Assembly (NCBI RefSeq): GCF_001945665.1
Contig: NZ_CP015780.1
Location: forward strand, 1-64,000
DNA: 64,000 nt
Origin: Borreliella mayonii
GTDB lineage: Bacteria > Spirochaetota > Spirochaetia > Borreliales > Borreliaceae
Reading direction: 5' to 3'
A program made the position numbers and the translations under genes. A model generated the notes under the pieces. That model worked only from the letters and a program-made list of their open reading frames with translations. It was not told where the DNA came from and did not search any database. Of the stretch, positions 48,942 to 59,116 are shown one piece after another (position 1 is the stretch's first letter; each line of letters opens with the position of its first letter).

Positions 48942-49005
48942 AAAAATTAATTTACATAAATAAAAAACTTTATCTAAGATAATTAATCTGGTACAATTAA
49001 GTGTT

Positions 49006-49707
49006 ATGAATCAAGATATGTTTGATTTAAGCTTGTGGATAGGAATGTTTCTCTTTACATATATAACATTGGGGATTCTTTACCGATTTTTCGGGAAATC
49101 TGGACTTTTTTGTTTCAATGCAATTATTTCAACAATGTCAAATATTATAATATTAAGAAATTTAAAAACATTTGGAATGTCCTTAAATTTATCAGGCATT
49201 ACTTTTTTATCAGCATCATTCTCTTTAAACTTAATGGTAGAAAAATATAACAAAAAAGAAGCAACAAATTCTGTGATATTGAGCCTTTTGTTAAACATAA
49301 CTTTTACAATTATGCTTAATTTTATGATATTATTCAATCATAATAAATTAGACACCTCAGATATTCATTTTAAAATATTATTTAATAACTTTACATACAT
49401 TTTAACAATATTAATTGGAACTTATGTGTTTTTTCTATCCCAATATATAAACATCTTACTATATAATTATTTTAAGCAAACAAAAATAAAATCTTTATGG
49501 ATCATTCATCCTTTATCAAGACTAATTTCTGGATATCTAGCTAATTTACTAGTTTCAATATCTATAAATACAATACTTAAATTCTACCCTGAAACAAAAA
49601 ATATCGAACTTACAAAAGGCTCTCTAATTATTACATTAATAATAATCACAATCGATACCATTTTTTACCTATTTCTAAATTCTTGGAAAAAGATAAGAGA
49701 AGTTTAA
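49006..49707 (+). CDS. Divergent YhhQ-family paralogue
   Basis: A 233-residue membrane protein with about six helices that aligns by eye with its upstream neighbour: LSLWIGMFLFTYITLGILYRFFGKSGLF (near residue 7) against LWFGMLFTAYTFLIIVSLFFKKNGLF. Where the neighbour has the conserved TDILSEFYGKK it reads LNLMVEKYNKKEA, so the family's polar substrate-site residues (Asp, Gly) are lost. The substrate may have changed or the protein may be inactive. It lacks a good Shine-Dalgarno and converges with trmH, overlapping by 4 bases. Confidence 0.7.
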   Translation: MNQDMFDLSLWIGMFLFTYITLGILYRFFGKSGLFCFNAIISTMSNIIILRNLKTFGMSLNLSGITFLSASFSLNLMVEKYNKKEATNSVILSLLLNITFTIMLNFMILFNHNKLDTSDIHFKILFNNFTYILTILIGTYVFFLSQYINILLYNYFKQTKIKSLWIIHPLSRLISGYLANLLVSISINTILKFYPETKNIELTKGSLIITLIIITIDTIFYLFLNSWKKIREV

Positions 49708-50360
49708 GAATTAATAAGATTTTCAATAAATTGATAATTTTTAACAACTCGTCTATAATATTTTAATCTCAAATTTGATTTCTCAGCTTCATTTAACAAG
49801 TAATCAATACCGCTTTTTCTTAAGCGAATCAATAAAGAATACATGACTATCGCAACAGCTACAGAAATATTATAACTTTGGGTAAATCCATACATAGGTA
49901 TTTTTACATATAAATCAGCAGCTTCCAAGACTTCTTCACTAAGCCCTGTTAATTCTGTCCCAAAAAATACCGCCATTTTATTGTTAATTGTAAAATTTTC
50001 AAGATTTATTGCTTGCTCATTCAAAGATGTGGCCACTATGCTATATCCATCAGACTTCAACCTATCAATTGCAAACTTAGAATTTTTATACTTATTTAAA
50101 TTTATCCATTGTGAAGATCCTAAAGTAACATCTGGATTTAAAGTATACTTATTCTTTTTATCAATAACATGAATATCACTAAGTCCTAAAATTTCACCTG
50201 TTCTAATAGTAGCACTTGCATTTTGAGGCTGAAAAATGTCTTCAAGAACAAATGTTAAATAATTGGTGCGAAGACTTAATACTTTCTCAATCCTAGCTTT
50301 TTTTTCATCTGTAATAAACTTAGACAAAACACATATTCTTTTTAATACATCATCATACAT
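49704..50360 (-). CDS. SpoU-family tRNA/rRNA 2'-O-methyltransferase (TrmH-like)
   Basis: A 218-residue SPOUT methyltransferase with the three family motifs: FQPQNASATIRTGEILG (near residue 40), VFFGTELTGLSEE (near 135) and IPMYGFTQSYNISVAVAI (near 157), which form the SAM-binding knot. The N-terminal and C-terminal helices match TrmH (Gm18 of tRNA), the most likely target, though this is inferred. The last motif usually reads SLNVSVA. Confidence 0.85.
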   Translation of the reverse strand: MYDDVLKRICVLSKFITDEKKARIEKVLSLRTNYLTFVLEDIFQPQNASATIRTGEILGLSDIHVIDKKNKYTLNPDVTLGSSQWINLNKYKNSKFAIDRLKSDGYSIVATSLNEQAINLENFTINNKMAVFFGTELTGLSEEVLEAADLYVKIPMYGFTQSYNISVAVAIVMYSLLIRLRKSGIDYLLNEAEKSNLRLKYYRRVVKNYQFIENLINS

Positions 50361-50407
50361 AATAAAAATTTAAATTTCAAAAATAACAAATCCGTCCTTT
50401 AATATAT

Positions 50408-50436
50408 TTCAAATTACAAACTATTTCTTATATAAT
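50408..50436 (+). promoter_or_regulatory. Promoter of ung giving a probably leaderless mRNA
   Basis: TTCAAA (50408-50413) and a perfect TATAAT (50431-50436) are 17 bases apart. The predicted transcription start falls at 50443-50444, on the ATG itself, and there is no Shine-Dalgarno between. Confidence 0.5.
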
Positions 50437-50442
50437 ACAAAA

Positions 50443-51114
50443 ATGAAAGTAAAAATTGAAGAATCTTGGAAAGAAGTTTTAAATAATGAATTTAACAAAG
50501 AGTACTTTAAAAAGCTTGTGAGGTTTATAAAACATGAATATAAAACAAAAAATGGAAAAATATTTCCTCCTCCAAAACTTATATTCAATGCTTTTGACTC
50601 TTTACCATTTAAAGACATAAAAGTGGTAATAATTGGACAAGATCCATATCATGGGAAAAACCAAGCAAATGGACTTGCTTTTTCTGTAGATTCAGAAATC
50701 AAAATTCCACCGTCTTTGCAAAACATATTTAAAGAAATAGAAAAAAGTTTAAAAATAAAAACCATCCCAAACGGAGATTTAAAAAGATGGGCAATTCAAG
50801 GTGTATTTCTAATAAATACAATCTTAACGGTCGAAGAGGGCAAGCCTTCTTCTCACAAAGCTATTGGTTGGGAAATTTTTACAGACGAAGTAATAAAAAT
50901 AATCTCTAAAAATTTGGAAAATATTGTGTTTATGCTTTGGGGTAATTTAGCAAGAAGTAAAAAAGGACTCATTGACCCAACAAAGCATCTAATTCTTGAA
51001 ACAAGCCATCCATCTCCATATTCAGCAAACAATGGATTTTTGGGATCAAACCATTTTAGCAGTGCTTTAGATTATTTAAAAAAACACAATAAAAATACAA
51101 TAAACTTTAAATAA
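50443..51114 (+). CDS. ung: Uracil-DNA glycosylase (family 1)
   Basis: A 223-residue enzyme removing uracil from DNA. Motif [19 protein letters not shown] (near residue 66) has the catalytic Asp; motif [19 protein letters not shown] (near 188) has the catalytic His. Length is typical. It is the only intact UDG seen here, distinct from the degenerate UDG-like protein at 13273. No Shine-Dalgarno is visible; the promoter abuts the ATG. Confidence 0.95.
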   Translation: MKVKIEESWKEVLNNEFNKEYFKKLVRFIKHEYKTKNGKIFPPPKLIFNAFDSLPFKDIKVVIIGQDPYHGKNQANGLAFSVDSEIKIPPSLQNIFKEIEKSLKIKTIPNGDLKRWAIQGVFLINTILTVEEGKPSSHKAIGWEIFTDEVIKIISKNLENIVFMLWGNLARSKKGLIDPTKHLILETSHPSPYSANNGFLGSNHFSSALDYLKKHNKNTINFK

Positions 51115-51159
51115 AATTAATAAATTTAATAATGGTTATGATTTAAAATTTCTTTATGC

Positions 51160-51188
51160 AAAAAACTCTCTGAATAAATACTATTCAG
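51160..51188 (-). terminator. Intrinsic terminator after secG (end of glycolytic operon)
   Basis: On the minus strand CTGAATA (51188-51182) pairs with TATTCAG (51176-51170) across a 5-base loop, followed 4 bases later by six T (51165-51160). It lies about 22 bases after the secG stop and would end the gap-pgk-tpiA-secG transcript. Confidence 0.55.
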
Positions 51189-51210
51189 TATATAAAGTAA
51201 CCAATTTAAA

Positions 51211-51573
51211 TTATTTTTCTTTCAATTTTTTTTCTTTCATTTCATTAATATTGGTATCTGATTCATCATTATCATCATCCCAGAAAGTTGAACTATTCTT
51301 ATTTTCAGTCTTTATGTCATTTAGAAAGCTATTATCTGCTCTTCTAGTATTTAGAAAAGATAACAAAACTACAAAGATAAAAAAGAGTGCTATAAAAAAT
51401 CCAGTAATTTTTACAGCAACACTTGAAGACTTTGCCCCAAAAATAGAGGAACTACCACCTCCAAAAACACCGCCTATTCCATCGCCCTGTTCATCTTGAA
51501 TTAAAACTAAAAGGATAATAAAAATTGAAACAATAACAAAAATTATAAAAATAAAAAATCTAACTAAATCCAA
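51211..51573 (-). CDS. secG: Protein translocase subunit SecG
   Basis: A 120-residue SecYEG component with two membrane helices (about residues 4-24 and 52-72) flanking LIQDEQGDGIGGVFGGGSSSIFG, the SecG hallmark. The C-terminal tail is long and acidic/Lys-rich (KTENKNSSTFWDDDNDESD), longer than in most SecG. The start is TTG with AGAGG about 7 bases upstream. It follows tpiA by 15 bases, a common bacterial arrangement. Confidence 0.9.
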   Translation of the reverse strand: MDLVRFFIFIIFVIVSIFIILLVLIQDEQGDGIGGVFGGGSSSIFGAKSSSVAVKITGFFIALFFIFVVLLSFLNTRRADNSFLNDIKTENKNSSTFWDDDNDESDTNINEMKEKKLKEK

Positions 51574-51588
51574 AACAAACCTCTTTAA

Positions 51589-52350
51589 CTAAAGAACATT
51601 GTTAATTATAGATAAAAAAGATTCGGCCTTTAAAGATGCTCCACCTATTAATGCACCATCAATATTAGACTCATTCATAAGCTCTTTTACATTGCTTGAA
51701 TTAACAGAGCCTCCATACTGAATTATAATATTGTCTGAAGCTAACTTTGAATAAAGCTTCATAATCTCAAGCCTAATTGCCTTATGAACCTCTTCTGCTT
51801 CCTCTTTAGTTGCGGTTTTACCCGTTCCAATCGCCCAAACAGGTTCATAAGCTAAAATTATCCTTTTAATATCTGATTCGGAAACACAATTTAACCCCTT
51901 TTTAACCTGATTTAAAACAACATCTAAAGTTTTTCCAGAATCTCTTTCATCAAGAGTTTCTCCAACACAGAGAATTAAGTACTTAAAAGGATGCTTAAGC
52001 CCTGCAAGAATCTTTTTATTTATTATTTCATCTGTTTCTGCCAAATACAATCTACATTCAGAATGACCAAGTATAACATATTCTACTCCAAATTCTAAAA
52101 GCATTGAGGGTGAAATTTCACTTGTCCTTGCTCCATTTTCCATATAAGACATATTTTGAGCACCAAGAAGAATATTACTCCCCTTAATACATTCTGAAAC
52201 CCTGGACAAAGCCGTAAATGGAGGAGTTATCATTATTATAACGTCATCTTTTAAAGTTTTAACCCCAGCTGCAATTTTTGTTGCAACAATAGAAGCTTCT
52301 ACACTTGTATAATGCATTTTCCAATTTCCCGCTAAAAATGTTTTTCTCAT
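51589..52350 (-). CDS. tpiA: Triosephosphate isomerase
   Basis: A 253-residue TIM-barrel enzyme interconverting DHAP and glyceraldehyde-3-phosphate. It begins [12 protein letters not shown], has the catalytic His in ILGHSECR (near residue 96), the catalytic Glu in [15 protein letters not shown] (near 168), and GGSVNSSN near 213. I choose the ATG at 52350, one base after the pgk stop, because the motif-bearing N-terminus starts there; a longer frame upstream overlaps pgk and is not family-like. Confidence 0.96.
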   Translation of the reverse strand: MRKTFLAGNWKMHYTSVEASIVATKIAAGVKTLKDDVIIMITPPFTALSRVSECIKGSNILLGAQNMSYMENGARTSEISPSMLLEFGVEYVILGHSECRLYLAETDEIINKKILAGLKHPFKYLILCVGETLDERDSGKTLDVVLNQVKKGLNCVSESDIKRIILAYEPVWAIGTGKTATKEEAEEVHKAIRLEIMKLYSKLASDNIIIQYGGSVNSSNVKELMNESNIDGALIGGASLKAESFLSIINNVL

Positions 52351-52351
52351 T

Positions 52352-53533
52352 TTAATTCTCCAAAACCTTAATACCCGGCAAAATCTTCCCTTCAAGATAT
52401 TCAAGCGAAGCACCTCCACCCGTTGAAACATGAGTGATCTTATCAGATAAATTAAATTTATTAACAGCTGCAACAGAATCTCCGCCACCAACAACAGTTA
52501 AGCCTGAGCAAGATGCTACCATTTCAGCAACCTTAGCAGTTCCTTTTGAAAATAAATCAAATTCAAATACACCAAGAGGACCATTCCAAATTATAGTCTT
52601 GGCAGTTTTTATAACCTTTTCAATTTCTTTTAAAGTATTGGCTCCAATATCCATACCAATCTTGTTTTCAGGAATATTAAAGGAATCTATATATTCAGGA
52701 GTTGAATTTTTATTAAAATCACCAGCTACAATATGATCAAGTGGTAAAATTATTTTAACGCCCAACTCTTTTGCTTTCTTTAAAAAAGAAGAAGCTATAT
52801 TAATATATTCGCTCTCTAAAAGAGATTTGCCTATAGAATATCCCTCGGAATGCAAAAAAGTATAAGCCATTCCACCACCAATCACAACTACATTTGACTT
52901 TGATAAAAGTGATTCCAGTACCGCAATCTTTGAAGAAACTTTAGAACCACCAATAATTGAAACAAATGGCCTTTCAGGATTTTTCAATACTCCACCAAGA
53001 AATTTATCTTCTTTTTCCATTAAAAATCCACCAACAGATGGCAAATAATAAGCAATCCCTACAGTTGAAGCATGAGCTCTATGAGCTGCGCCAAAAGCAT
53101 CATTTACAAAAACATCTCCATTCTCAGAAAGTTTTTTTGCAAAATTTTTCTCATTTTTCTCTTCTTCTGCATAAAACCTTACATTTTCAAGCAATACAAC
53201 ATCGCCATCCTTCATTTGCAAGGTGCTATTTACAATTTCATTTCCAATGCAATCAGAAAGCATCTTGACATCTTGGCCTAAAAGCTCTGACAATCTATTG
53301 GCAACAGGTTTAAGAGAATATTTAAGATTTTTCTTTCCCTCTGGTCTACCCAAATGACTTATAAGTACAATCCTAGCTCCTCTTTCTTTTAGATACTCTA
53401 TTGTAGGCAATGCAGCCTTAATTCTAGTATCATCGCTAATGCTCCCCTCTTTTAGGGGAACATTAAAATCACATCTTACTAAAGCTCGCTTGCCTGCAAA
53501 GCTACCAAAGTCTTTTACTGTTTTTATTGACAT
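52352..53533 (-). CDS. pgk: Phosphoglycerate kinase
   Basis: A 393-residue glycolytic kinase making ATP from 1,3-bisphosphoglycerate. It has [12 protein letters not shown] (near residue 15), SHLGRPEGK (near 59), [15 protein letters not shown] near 195, and [12 protein letters not shown] (near 348) with the C-terminal [14 protein letters not shown]. It lies between gap (19-base gap) and tpiA (1-base gap). Confidence 0.97.
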   Translation of the reverse strand: MSIKTVKDFGSFAGKRALVRCDFNVPLKEGSISDDTRIKAALPTIEYLKERGARIVLISHLGRPEGKKNLKYSLKPVANRLSELLGQDVKMLSDCIGNEIVNSTLQMKDGDVVLLENVRFYAEEEKNEKNFAKKLSENGDVFVNDAFGAAHRAHASTVGIAYYLPSVGGFLMEKEDKFLGGVLKNPERPFVSIIGGSKVSSKIAVLESLLSKSNVVVIGGGMAYTFLHSEGYSIGKSLLESEYINIASSFLKKAKELGVKIILPLDHIVAGDFNKNSTPEYIDSFNIPENKIGMDIGANTLKEIEKVIKTAKTIIWNGPLGVFEFDLFSKGTAKVAEMVASCSGLTVVGGGDSVAAVNKFNLSDKITHVSTGGGASLEYLEGKILPGIKVLEN

Positions 53534-53552
53534 TTTATTACCTTAAGACTAC

Positions 53553-54633
<1,081 letters not shown>

Positions 54634-54634
54634 A

Positions 54635-56605
54635 CTATCTTTTTATAAGCACAATGGCTCCTTCTTGAATATAATCCTTTAAAAAGGTAGAAGATTTTAT
54701 AGTGCCTCTAGAAATATAATCACTTATATCCTCAATCAAAATCTCCCCCAAAATATCTGATTTTTTGTAAACAATAAAACCAGAATCTCTGGTATCACTG
54801 TTTAAAGCACCTTCTTTAAGAATCAAAAAAATATTACCTTTTACAACACCGTTTACTTGGCCAAGATTAATAAGAGCATCATCATGTTTAATTTGAAGAA
54901 TCTTGCCCTTTTTGGGCAAATAATCATGAAAATCTTTTGAAAGAGAATTTAAAGCATTGCTTAAATAATTAATACCCCCCACATCATAAGAGAAAGAACC
55001 AACCTTAATCCCTGTTTTACCTGAAAAAATATTTACTACTAAAGTAGCTGTATTTTTTAAAATATCCGCCTTAAAATCAAAAATTAAAAATAAATCCAAA
55101 TTATTATTTCTTGAATAAGAAAATCCTTCAGAAAAATTATTAATCAGATAGTCTCTATTTTTATTGTAATCAAAATTATAGTTAACTATTTCCATATTTA
55201 AATTACGCTCAAGCACTCTTTCAGCGTATCTTAATATCAAATCATTTGCTCCAAAAAACTTATTCTCACTTTGAGTAAAAATAGCCATTTTATAAACTAC
55301 TCTGTCATCATAAAGCTTATTAAAATCAGCAATGCTTTTATATCCGTATTTATAAAATAAAGACTTTCTAACATCAAAAGACACAACATCGTAAAAATCT
55401 AAAATTCTAGAATCAGTAGAATTTCTCTGTTTTGCTAAATAAAAAAGCTGCTCATAAGCCATAATATCTAAATTCATAAGCTTGTATATTTTTGAAAGCA
55501 AAAACCTAGCACTATCATTATCAGGCCAAATATCAATAGCATTTTTTGCATTAAACAATGCTTTGTTTAAATTTAAAGATTTAAAAGCTTTAAACCCCTC
55601 ATTTTCATAATGCTTAGAAATTCTAGCATTGGAATTATTTTTTAAAAAATTTCTAAAATTAGATGCAAAAAAACTTTCCTCAAGAGCAATATTATAAAAT
55701 TCTAAATCTTTTTTAAGATTTTTAGCTCGCTCCAAATTCAAAATAGCCTTTTCAATATCCCCAAATTTTAAGTAAGAATACCCCAATAAATAATAAAGTT
55801 CATCAGAATCTTTATTAACCAAAATAGCTTTATGTAATGCCTCTATTGCATCTTCATATTTAAATTCATGCAAATAAACAAGCGCAAGCAATCTATATGC
55901 ATCAACAACTCCAAAATCTTTATAAGAGCTTTCAATTAAAGCCAAATAATTTAAAGCATACTTTTCAGCAAGCCCTAAATTATTAATACTAATATAAAAT
56001 TCAGCTACTCTTTTATGAAAATCTGGAAAAGATAAAAAATTTACCCTGACTTTATTTATTAAATGCCTAATCTTGTCATGCATTCCTAGCCTTTGATAAA
56101 TATCAATAAGATGTTCAAAAGCGCTATAATTATTTTGACTATAATCAAGAATAGACAAATAATAATTAGCAGCAGCTATAAATAATCCATTTTTTTCAAA
56201 AATTGAAGCAAGCCCAACCAAAGCATCAATATTATTCCTTTGTTTAACTAAAACCTCAGAATAGATTTTTTTTGCTTGATCAATTTTATTATTTTTTAAC
56301 AATATATTTGCATAAAGAATTTTATACTCAGTGTCCTCATTAGACATTTTAGAGGCTTTCTCTATGAAAAATTGCGCTTGAGTATATATCTTAAGGGAAT
56401 AATAAATTGATGCAATAAATTTATAAGCTTCATAATAATTGGGATTAATTTTTATAGCCTCAACAAGCTCATCAATAGCATCATAATACCTTTTAGACAA
56501 ATAATACTCATGAGCCTTTTGATAATGTCCTAATGCTGTAGTATCACTTCCTAACAGAACACTAAAATTAAAAAGGAATAACATTAAAAGCCAATTAAAA
56601 TTCAT
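54635..56605 (-). CDS. Large TPR-repeat exported protein
   Basis: A 656-residue protein with a signal peptide (about residues 1-19, LLGS) and at least seven tetratricopeptide repeats in the first two thirds (for example AIDELVEAIKINPNYYEAYKFIASIYYSLKIY and AIEALHKAILVNKDSDELYYLLGYSYLKFGD). The last 200 residues form a separate domain, ending with DALINLGQVNGVVKGNIFLILKEG, a beta-rich fold. It is likely a periplasmic protein-protein scaffold. It overlaps the CBS-domain gene by 4 bases (ATGA) and precedes gap. Confidence 0.8.
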   Translation of the reverse strand: MNFNWLLMLFLFNFSVLLGSDTTALGHYQKAHEYYLSKRYYDAIDELVEAIKINPNYYEAYKFIASIYYSLKIYTQAQFFIEKASKMSNEDTEYKILYANILLKNNKIDQAKKIYSEVLVKQRNNIDALVGLASIFEKNGLFIAAANYYLSILDYSQNNYSAFEHLIDIYQRLGMHDKIRHLINKVRVNFLSFPDFHKRVAEFYISINNLGLAEKYALNYLALIESSYKDFGVVDAYRLLALVYLHEFKYEDAIEALHKAILVNKDSDELYYLLGYSYLKFGDIEKAILNLERAKNLKKDLEFYNIALEESFFASNFRNFLKNNSNARISKHYENEGFKAFKSLNLNKALFNAKNAIDIWPDNDSARFLLSKIYKLMNLDIMAYEQLFYLAKQRNSTDSRILDFYDVVSFDVRKSLFYKYGYKSIADFNKLYDDRVVYKMAIFTQSENKFFGANDLILRYAERVLERNLNMEIVNYNFDYNKNRDYLINNFSEGFSYSRNNNLDLFLIFDFKADILKNTATLVVNIFSGKTGIKVGSFSYDVGGINYLSNALNSLSKDFHDYLPKKGKILQIKHDDALINLGQVNGVVKGNIFLILKEGALNSDTRDSGFIVYKKSDILGEILIEDISDYISRGTIKSSTFLKDYIQEGAIVLIKR

Positions 56606-57381
56606 AAACCTTCCTTCTCGGAAATCTTTATCACCTTAATATTTCTTTGATGCATATTTTTAATCGAAAAAACCAAATTGTCATATTCCACCTTTTCATT
56701 TTTCAAAGGAATCCTCCCAAAAAGATCATAAACGAAACCACCAAGAGTATCAAAGTCTCCATTTGGCAAATTTAAATTAAGTTTCTCATTTAAATCCTCT
56801 ATTAAAATTCTTGCATCACAAAGATAAGACCCATCATCAAGACAAACTATTTCATCAAGCTCATTGTCAAATTCGTCTTGAATGTCGCCTACTATCTCTT
56901 CAAGAATATCCTCAAGAGTTACAAGCCCTGAAACCCCACCATACTCATCAACCACAATTGCAATATGAACATGATTTTCTTGAAATTCTTTTAAAAGAGA
57001 GTCTGTTTTTTTGCTTTCAGGAACAAACATAACCTTTCGCATAATATCTTTTAAGTCTATTTCATAGAAATCTTTTTTACACATATGCAATAGTATGTCT
57101 CTTGTATGAATTATCCCAACAATATTGTCAATAGTCCCATGATACACAGGAAATCTTGAATGACTGCTAGATGTTACAACCTTTAAAAGCTCGTCCTTGC
57201 TTTTAGCATAATCAACAAATATAACTCCTATCCTAGGAATCATAATCTCTTTTACAATAGTCTCTTTAAGCGCATTGAAATTTTTTATCAAAGAAGTCTC
57301 AATATTCGACTTATCTTCAAGATCATTTTCTGGGCTTCCTTTTTTCTTCTTTTTGTTTTTAAAATTAAAAAATCCCAACAT
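56602..57381 (-). CDS. CBS-domain protein of the CorC/TlyC family
   Basis: A 259-residue protein with two CBS domains (about residues 50-170: IMIPRIGVIFVDYAKSKDELLKVV and VPESKKTDSLLKEFQENHVHIAIVVDEYGGVSGLVTLEDILEEIVGDIQDE) and a C-terminal CorC_HlyC domain (about 185-255). There is no DUF21 membrane part, so it is the soluble CorC-like type, linked to Mg2+/Co2+ efflux or haemolysin-like proteins; older annotation is hemolysin tlyC. It is adjacent to ybeY without spacer. Confidence 0.82.
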   Translation of the reverse strand: MLGFFNFKNKKKKKGSPENDLEDKSNIETSLIKNFNALKETIVKEIMIPRIGVIFVDYAKSKDELLKVVTSSSHSRFPVYHGTIDNIVGIIHTRDILLHMCKKDFYEIDLKDIMRKVMFVPESKKTDSLLKEFQENHVHIAIVVDEYGGVSGLVTLEDILEEIVGDIQDEFDNELDEIVCLDDGSYLCDARILIEDLNEKLNLNLPNGDFDTLGGFVYDLFGRIPLKNEKVEYDNLVFSIKNMHQRNIKVIKISEKEGL

Positions 57382-57840
57382 TTAAAATACCCTTTTATTT
57401 TCTCTTAAGATATTTTCTTGAAGAATCAACATACCTTCGTTTTGAAAATCATTAGTTTCGTGTTTATATCCCATTAAATGCAAAATCCCATGAATAGTGA
57501 CACGCTGAAGTTCTTCATAAATTTCAACATTAAACTCTTGGGCACTAAATTTTAAATATTCAAAAGATATTACAAGATCTCCTTGTATTTTATAATTTAT
57601 ACTATCAACAAAATCTTCGTTAAGTTCATTATAATTAAAAGAGAGAACATCCGTTGGCTCGTTCTTGTTTCTAAATTTATTGTTCAATTTTTGTATATAA
57701 ACATTATCACAAAGAATAACTGAAAGTTCAAAATCACTAATAGAAAGAGTATTTAAAACAGACACAATAAAATCATAAAAAACACTAAGATGTTCAAATT
57801 TAATATTTTCTACCAATAAATTCAAATCAGATTTGGACAA
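57382..57840 (-). CDS. ybeY: Endoribonuclease YbeY
   Basis: A 152-residue rRNA-processing metalloprotein. The zinc-binding [12 protein letters not shown] (near residue 115) has the three His of the family, preceded by [11 protein letters not shown] (near 60). The start is TTG; AGGG lies about 10 bases upstream. It abuts the CBS-domain gene, a common arrangement in bacteria. Confidence 0.92.
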   Translation of the reverse strand: MSKSDLNLLVENIKFEHLSVFYDFIVSVLNTLSISDFELSVILCDNVYIQKLNNKFRNKNEPTDVLSFNYNELNEDFVDSINYKIQGDLVISFEYLKFSAQEFNVEIYEELQRVTIHGILHLMGYKHETNDFQNEGMLILQENILRENKRVF

Positions 57841-57922
57841 ATTAAATATACCCTAGAATAATTCATATATAAATTACAAATATGATTAATTGCTATAGCA
57901 ATTAAATTATTTTTTTTGCAAA

Positions 57923-58276
57923 CTAAAAACCAAAAAAATCTTTAATTATGTTTTCAAAAGCATCTTCTTGTAAGAAGCCAACAGAAACCTTTGGCTTACC
58001 ATCAACAGGAATAAAAAGAATAGTTGGAAGACTTTGTACTCCAAACACAGAAGAAATATCTTGTTCTTTGTCTGTATCTACTTTGTAAAAATCAATGCTA
58101 TTATTGTACTTTTTAGAAAGTTTTTCAAAAATTGGAGAAAGCATTTTACATGGACCACACCAATTAGCATAAAAATCAATTATTGCGGGCCTATCGCCTC
58201 TAAAACTCCACTCTTTATTATTTTTATAATCAAAAACCTTAACAACAAAATCTTCTTCGGTTAAAGAAATAGCCAT
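57923..58276 (-). CDS. trxA: Thioredoxin
   Basis: A 117-residue thioredoxin with the active site WCGPCKM (near residue 39), preceded by IIDFYANW, and the cis-Pro in LPTILF (near 83). The ATG has only a distant GGGGG about 15 bases upstream. Borrelia lacks glutathione, so thioredoxin is a main thiol reductant (established). Confidence 0.93.
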   Translation of the reverse strand: MAISLTEEDFVVKVFDYKNNKEWSFRGDRPAIIDFYANWCGPCKMLSPIFEKLSKKYNNSIDFYKVDTDKEQDISSVFGVQSLPTILFIPVDGKPKVSVGFLQEDAFENIIKDFFGF

Positions 58277-58349
58277 ATATTTTACATGACCCCCTATCGA
58301 CTTAAAATTATATCACAAATACAATATTAATAATAAGGAATTATAAGAA

Positions 58350-59066
58350 ATGAATCTAATGTTAATAACTTTTAATGAATTTAAAACAGGAATTTCACTT
58401 AATGACACTAGGGCAGAACATCTTGTTAAAATCTTAAAATTAAAAGATAACGACAAATTTAAATTTGGAATTCTTGGAGAAAAAAACATTTACCATTGCA
58501 TTTACAAAAAAGATAAAAAACTATTCTTCAAGAAAATCTTTAAAATAGGGGAATCTAATAAACTCAAAAAATTAAATGTACTAATTGGAATGATAAGACC
58601 AATTGTTGCTAAGAGAATCATAAAAGAACTTGCTAGCATTGGAATATGCGAAATAATTTTTTTTAACACTGAGCTTACTGAAAAATCATATTTAAATTCT
58701 AAAATCTTTAAAAACAATGACTGCGAAAAATATTTAATAGCCGGAGCAATGCAAGGAGGAATAACGTACTTACCAAAAATAAAAATTATGAAAAATTTAA
58801 AAGACAGCCTTAAATATATTAAACAAGAAAATTTTGAAATAAAAATATTACTTGAAAAAAATAGCAAAAAAAAATTAATTGATATAGAACAAATAAACAA
58901 GGCAACCATTATTGTGGGACCTGAGAGGGGGTTTACGGAAAAAGAAATACAATTAATAACACAAAATAATTTTTCCTCTTACAGTATATCCCCAAACATC
59001 CTAAGAACAGAAACAGCCATAATTGCTGCATCTATTATTACTGCATCAAAACTAATTAATACATGA
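58350..59066 (+). CDS. rsmE: 16S rRNA m3U1498 methyltransferase
   Basis: A 238-residue SPOUT methyltransferase. Motifs are RAEHLVKILKLKDND (near 24), GMIRPIVAKRIIKELASIGI (near 80), AGAMQGG (near 133), VGPERGFTEKE (near 190) and ILRTETAIIAA (near 216). It methylates N3 of U1498 in 16S rRNA. It is divergent from trxA and convergent with the PASTA protein gene. Confidence 0.92.
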   Translation: MNLMLITFNEFKTGISLNDTRAEHLVKILKLKDNDKFKFGILGEKNIYHCIYKKDKKLFFKKIFKIGESNKLKKLNVLIGMIRPIVAKRIIKELASIGICEIIFFNTELTEKSYLNSKIFKNNDCEKYLIAGAMQGGITYLPKIKIMKNLKDSLKYIKQENFEIKILLEKNSKKKLIDIEQINKATIIVGPERGFTEKEIQLITQNNFSSYSISPNILRTETAIIAASIITASKLINT

Positions 59067-59116
59067 TCTTATGTTAGAATTTTTTTATTATTTTAAATCA
59101 ATCTATTTAAGCAAAA

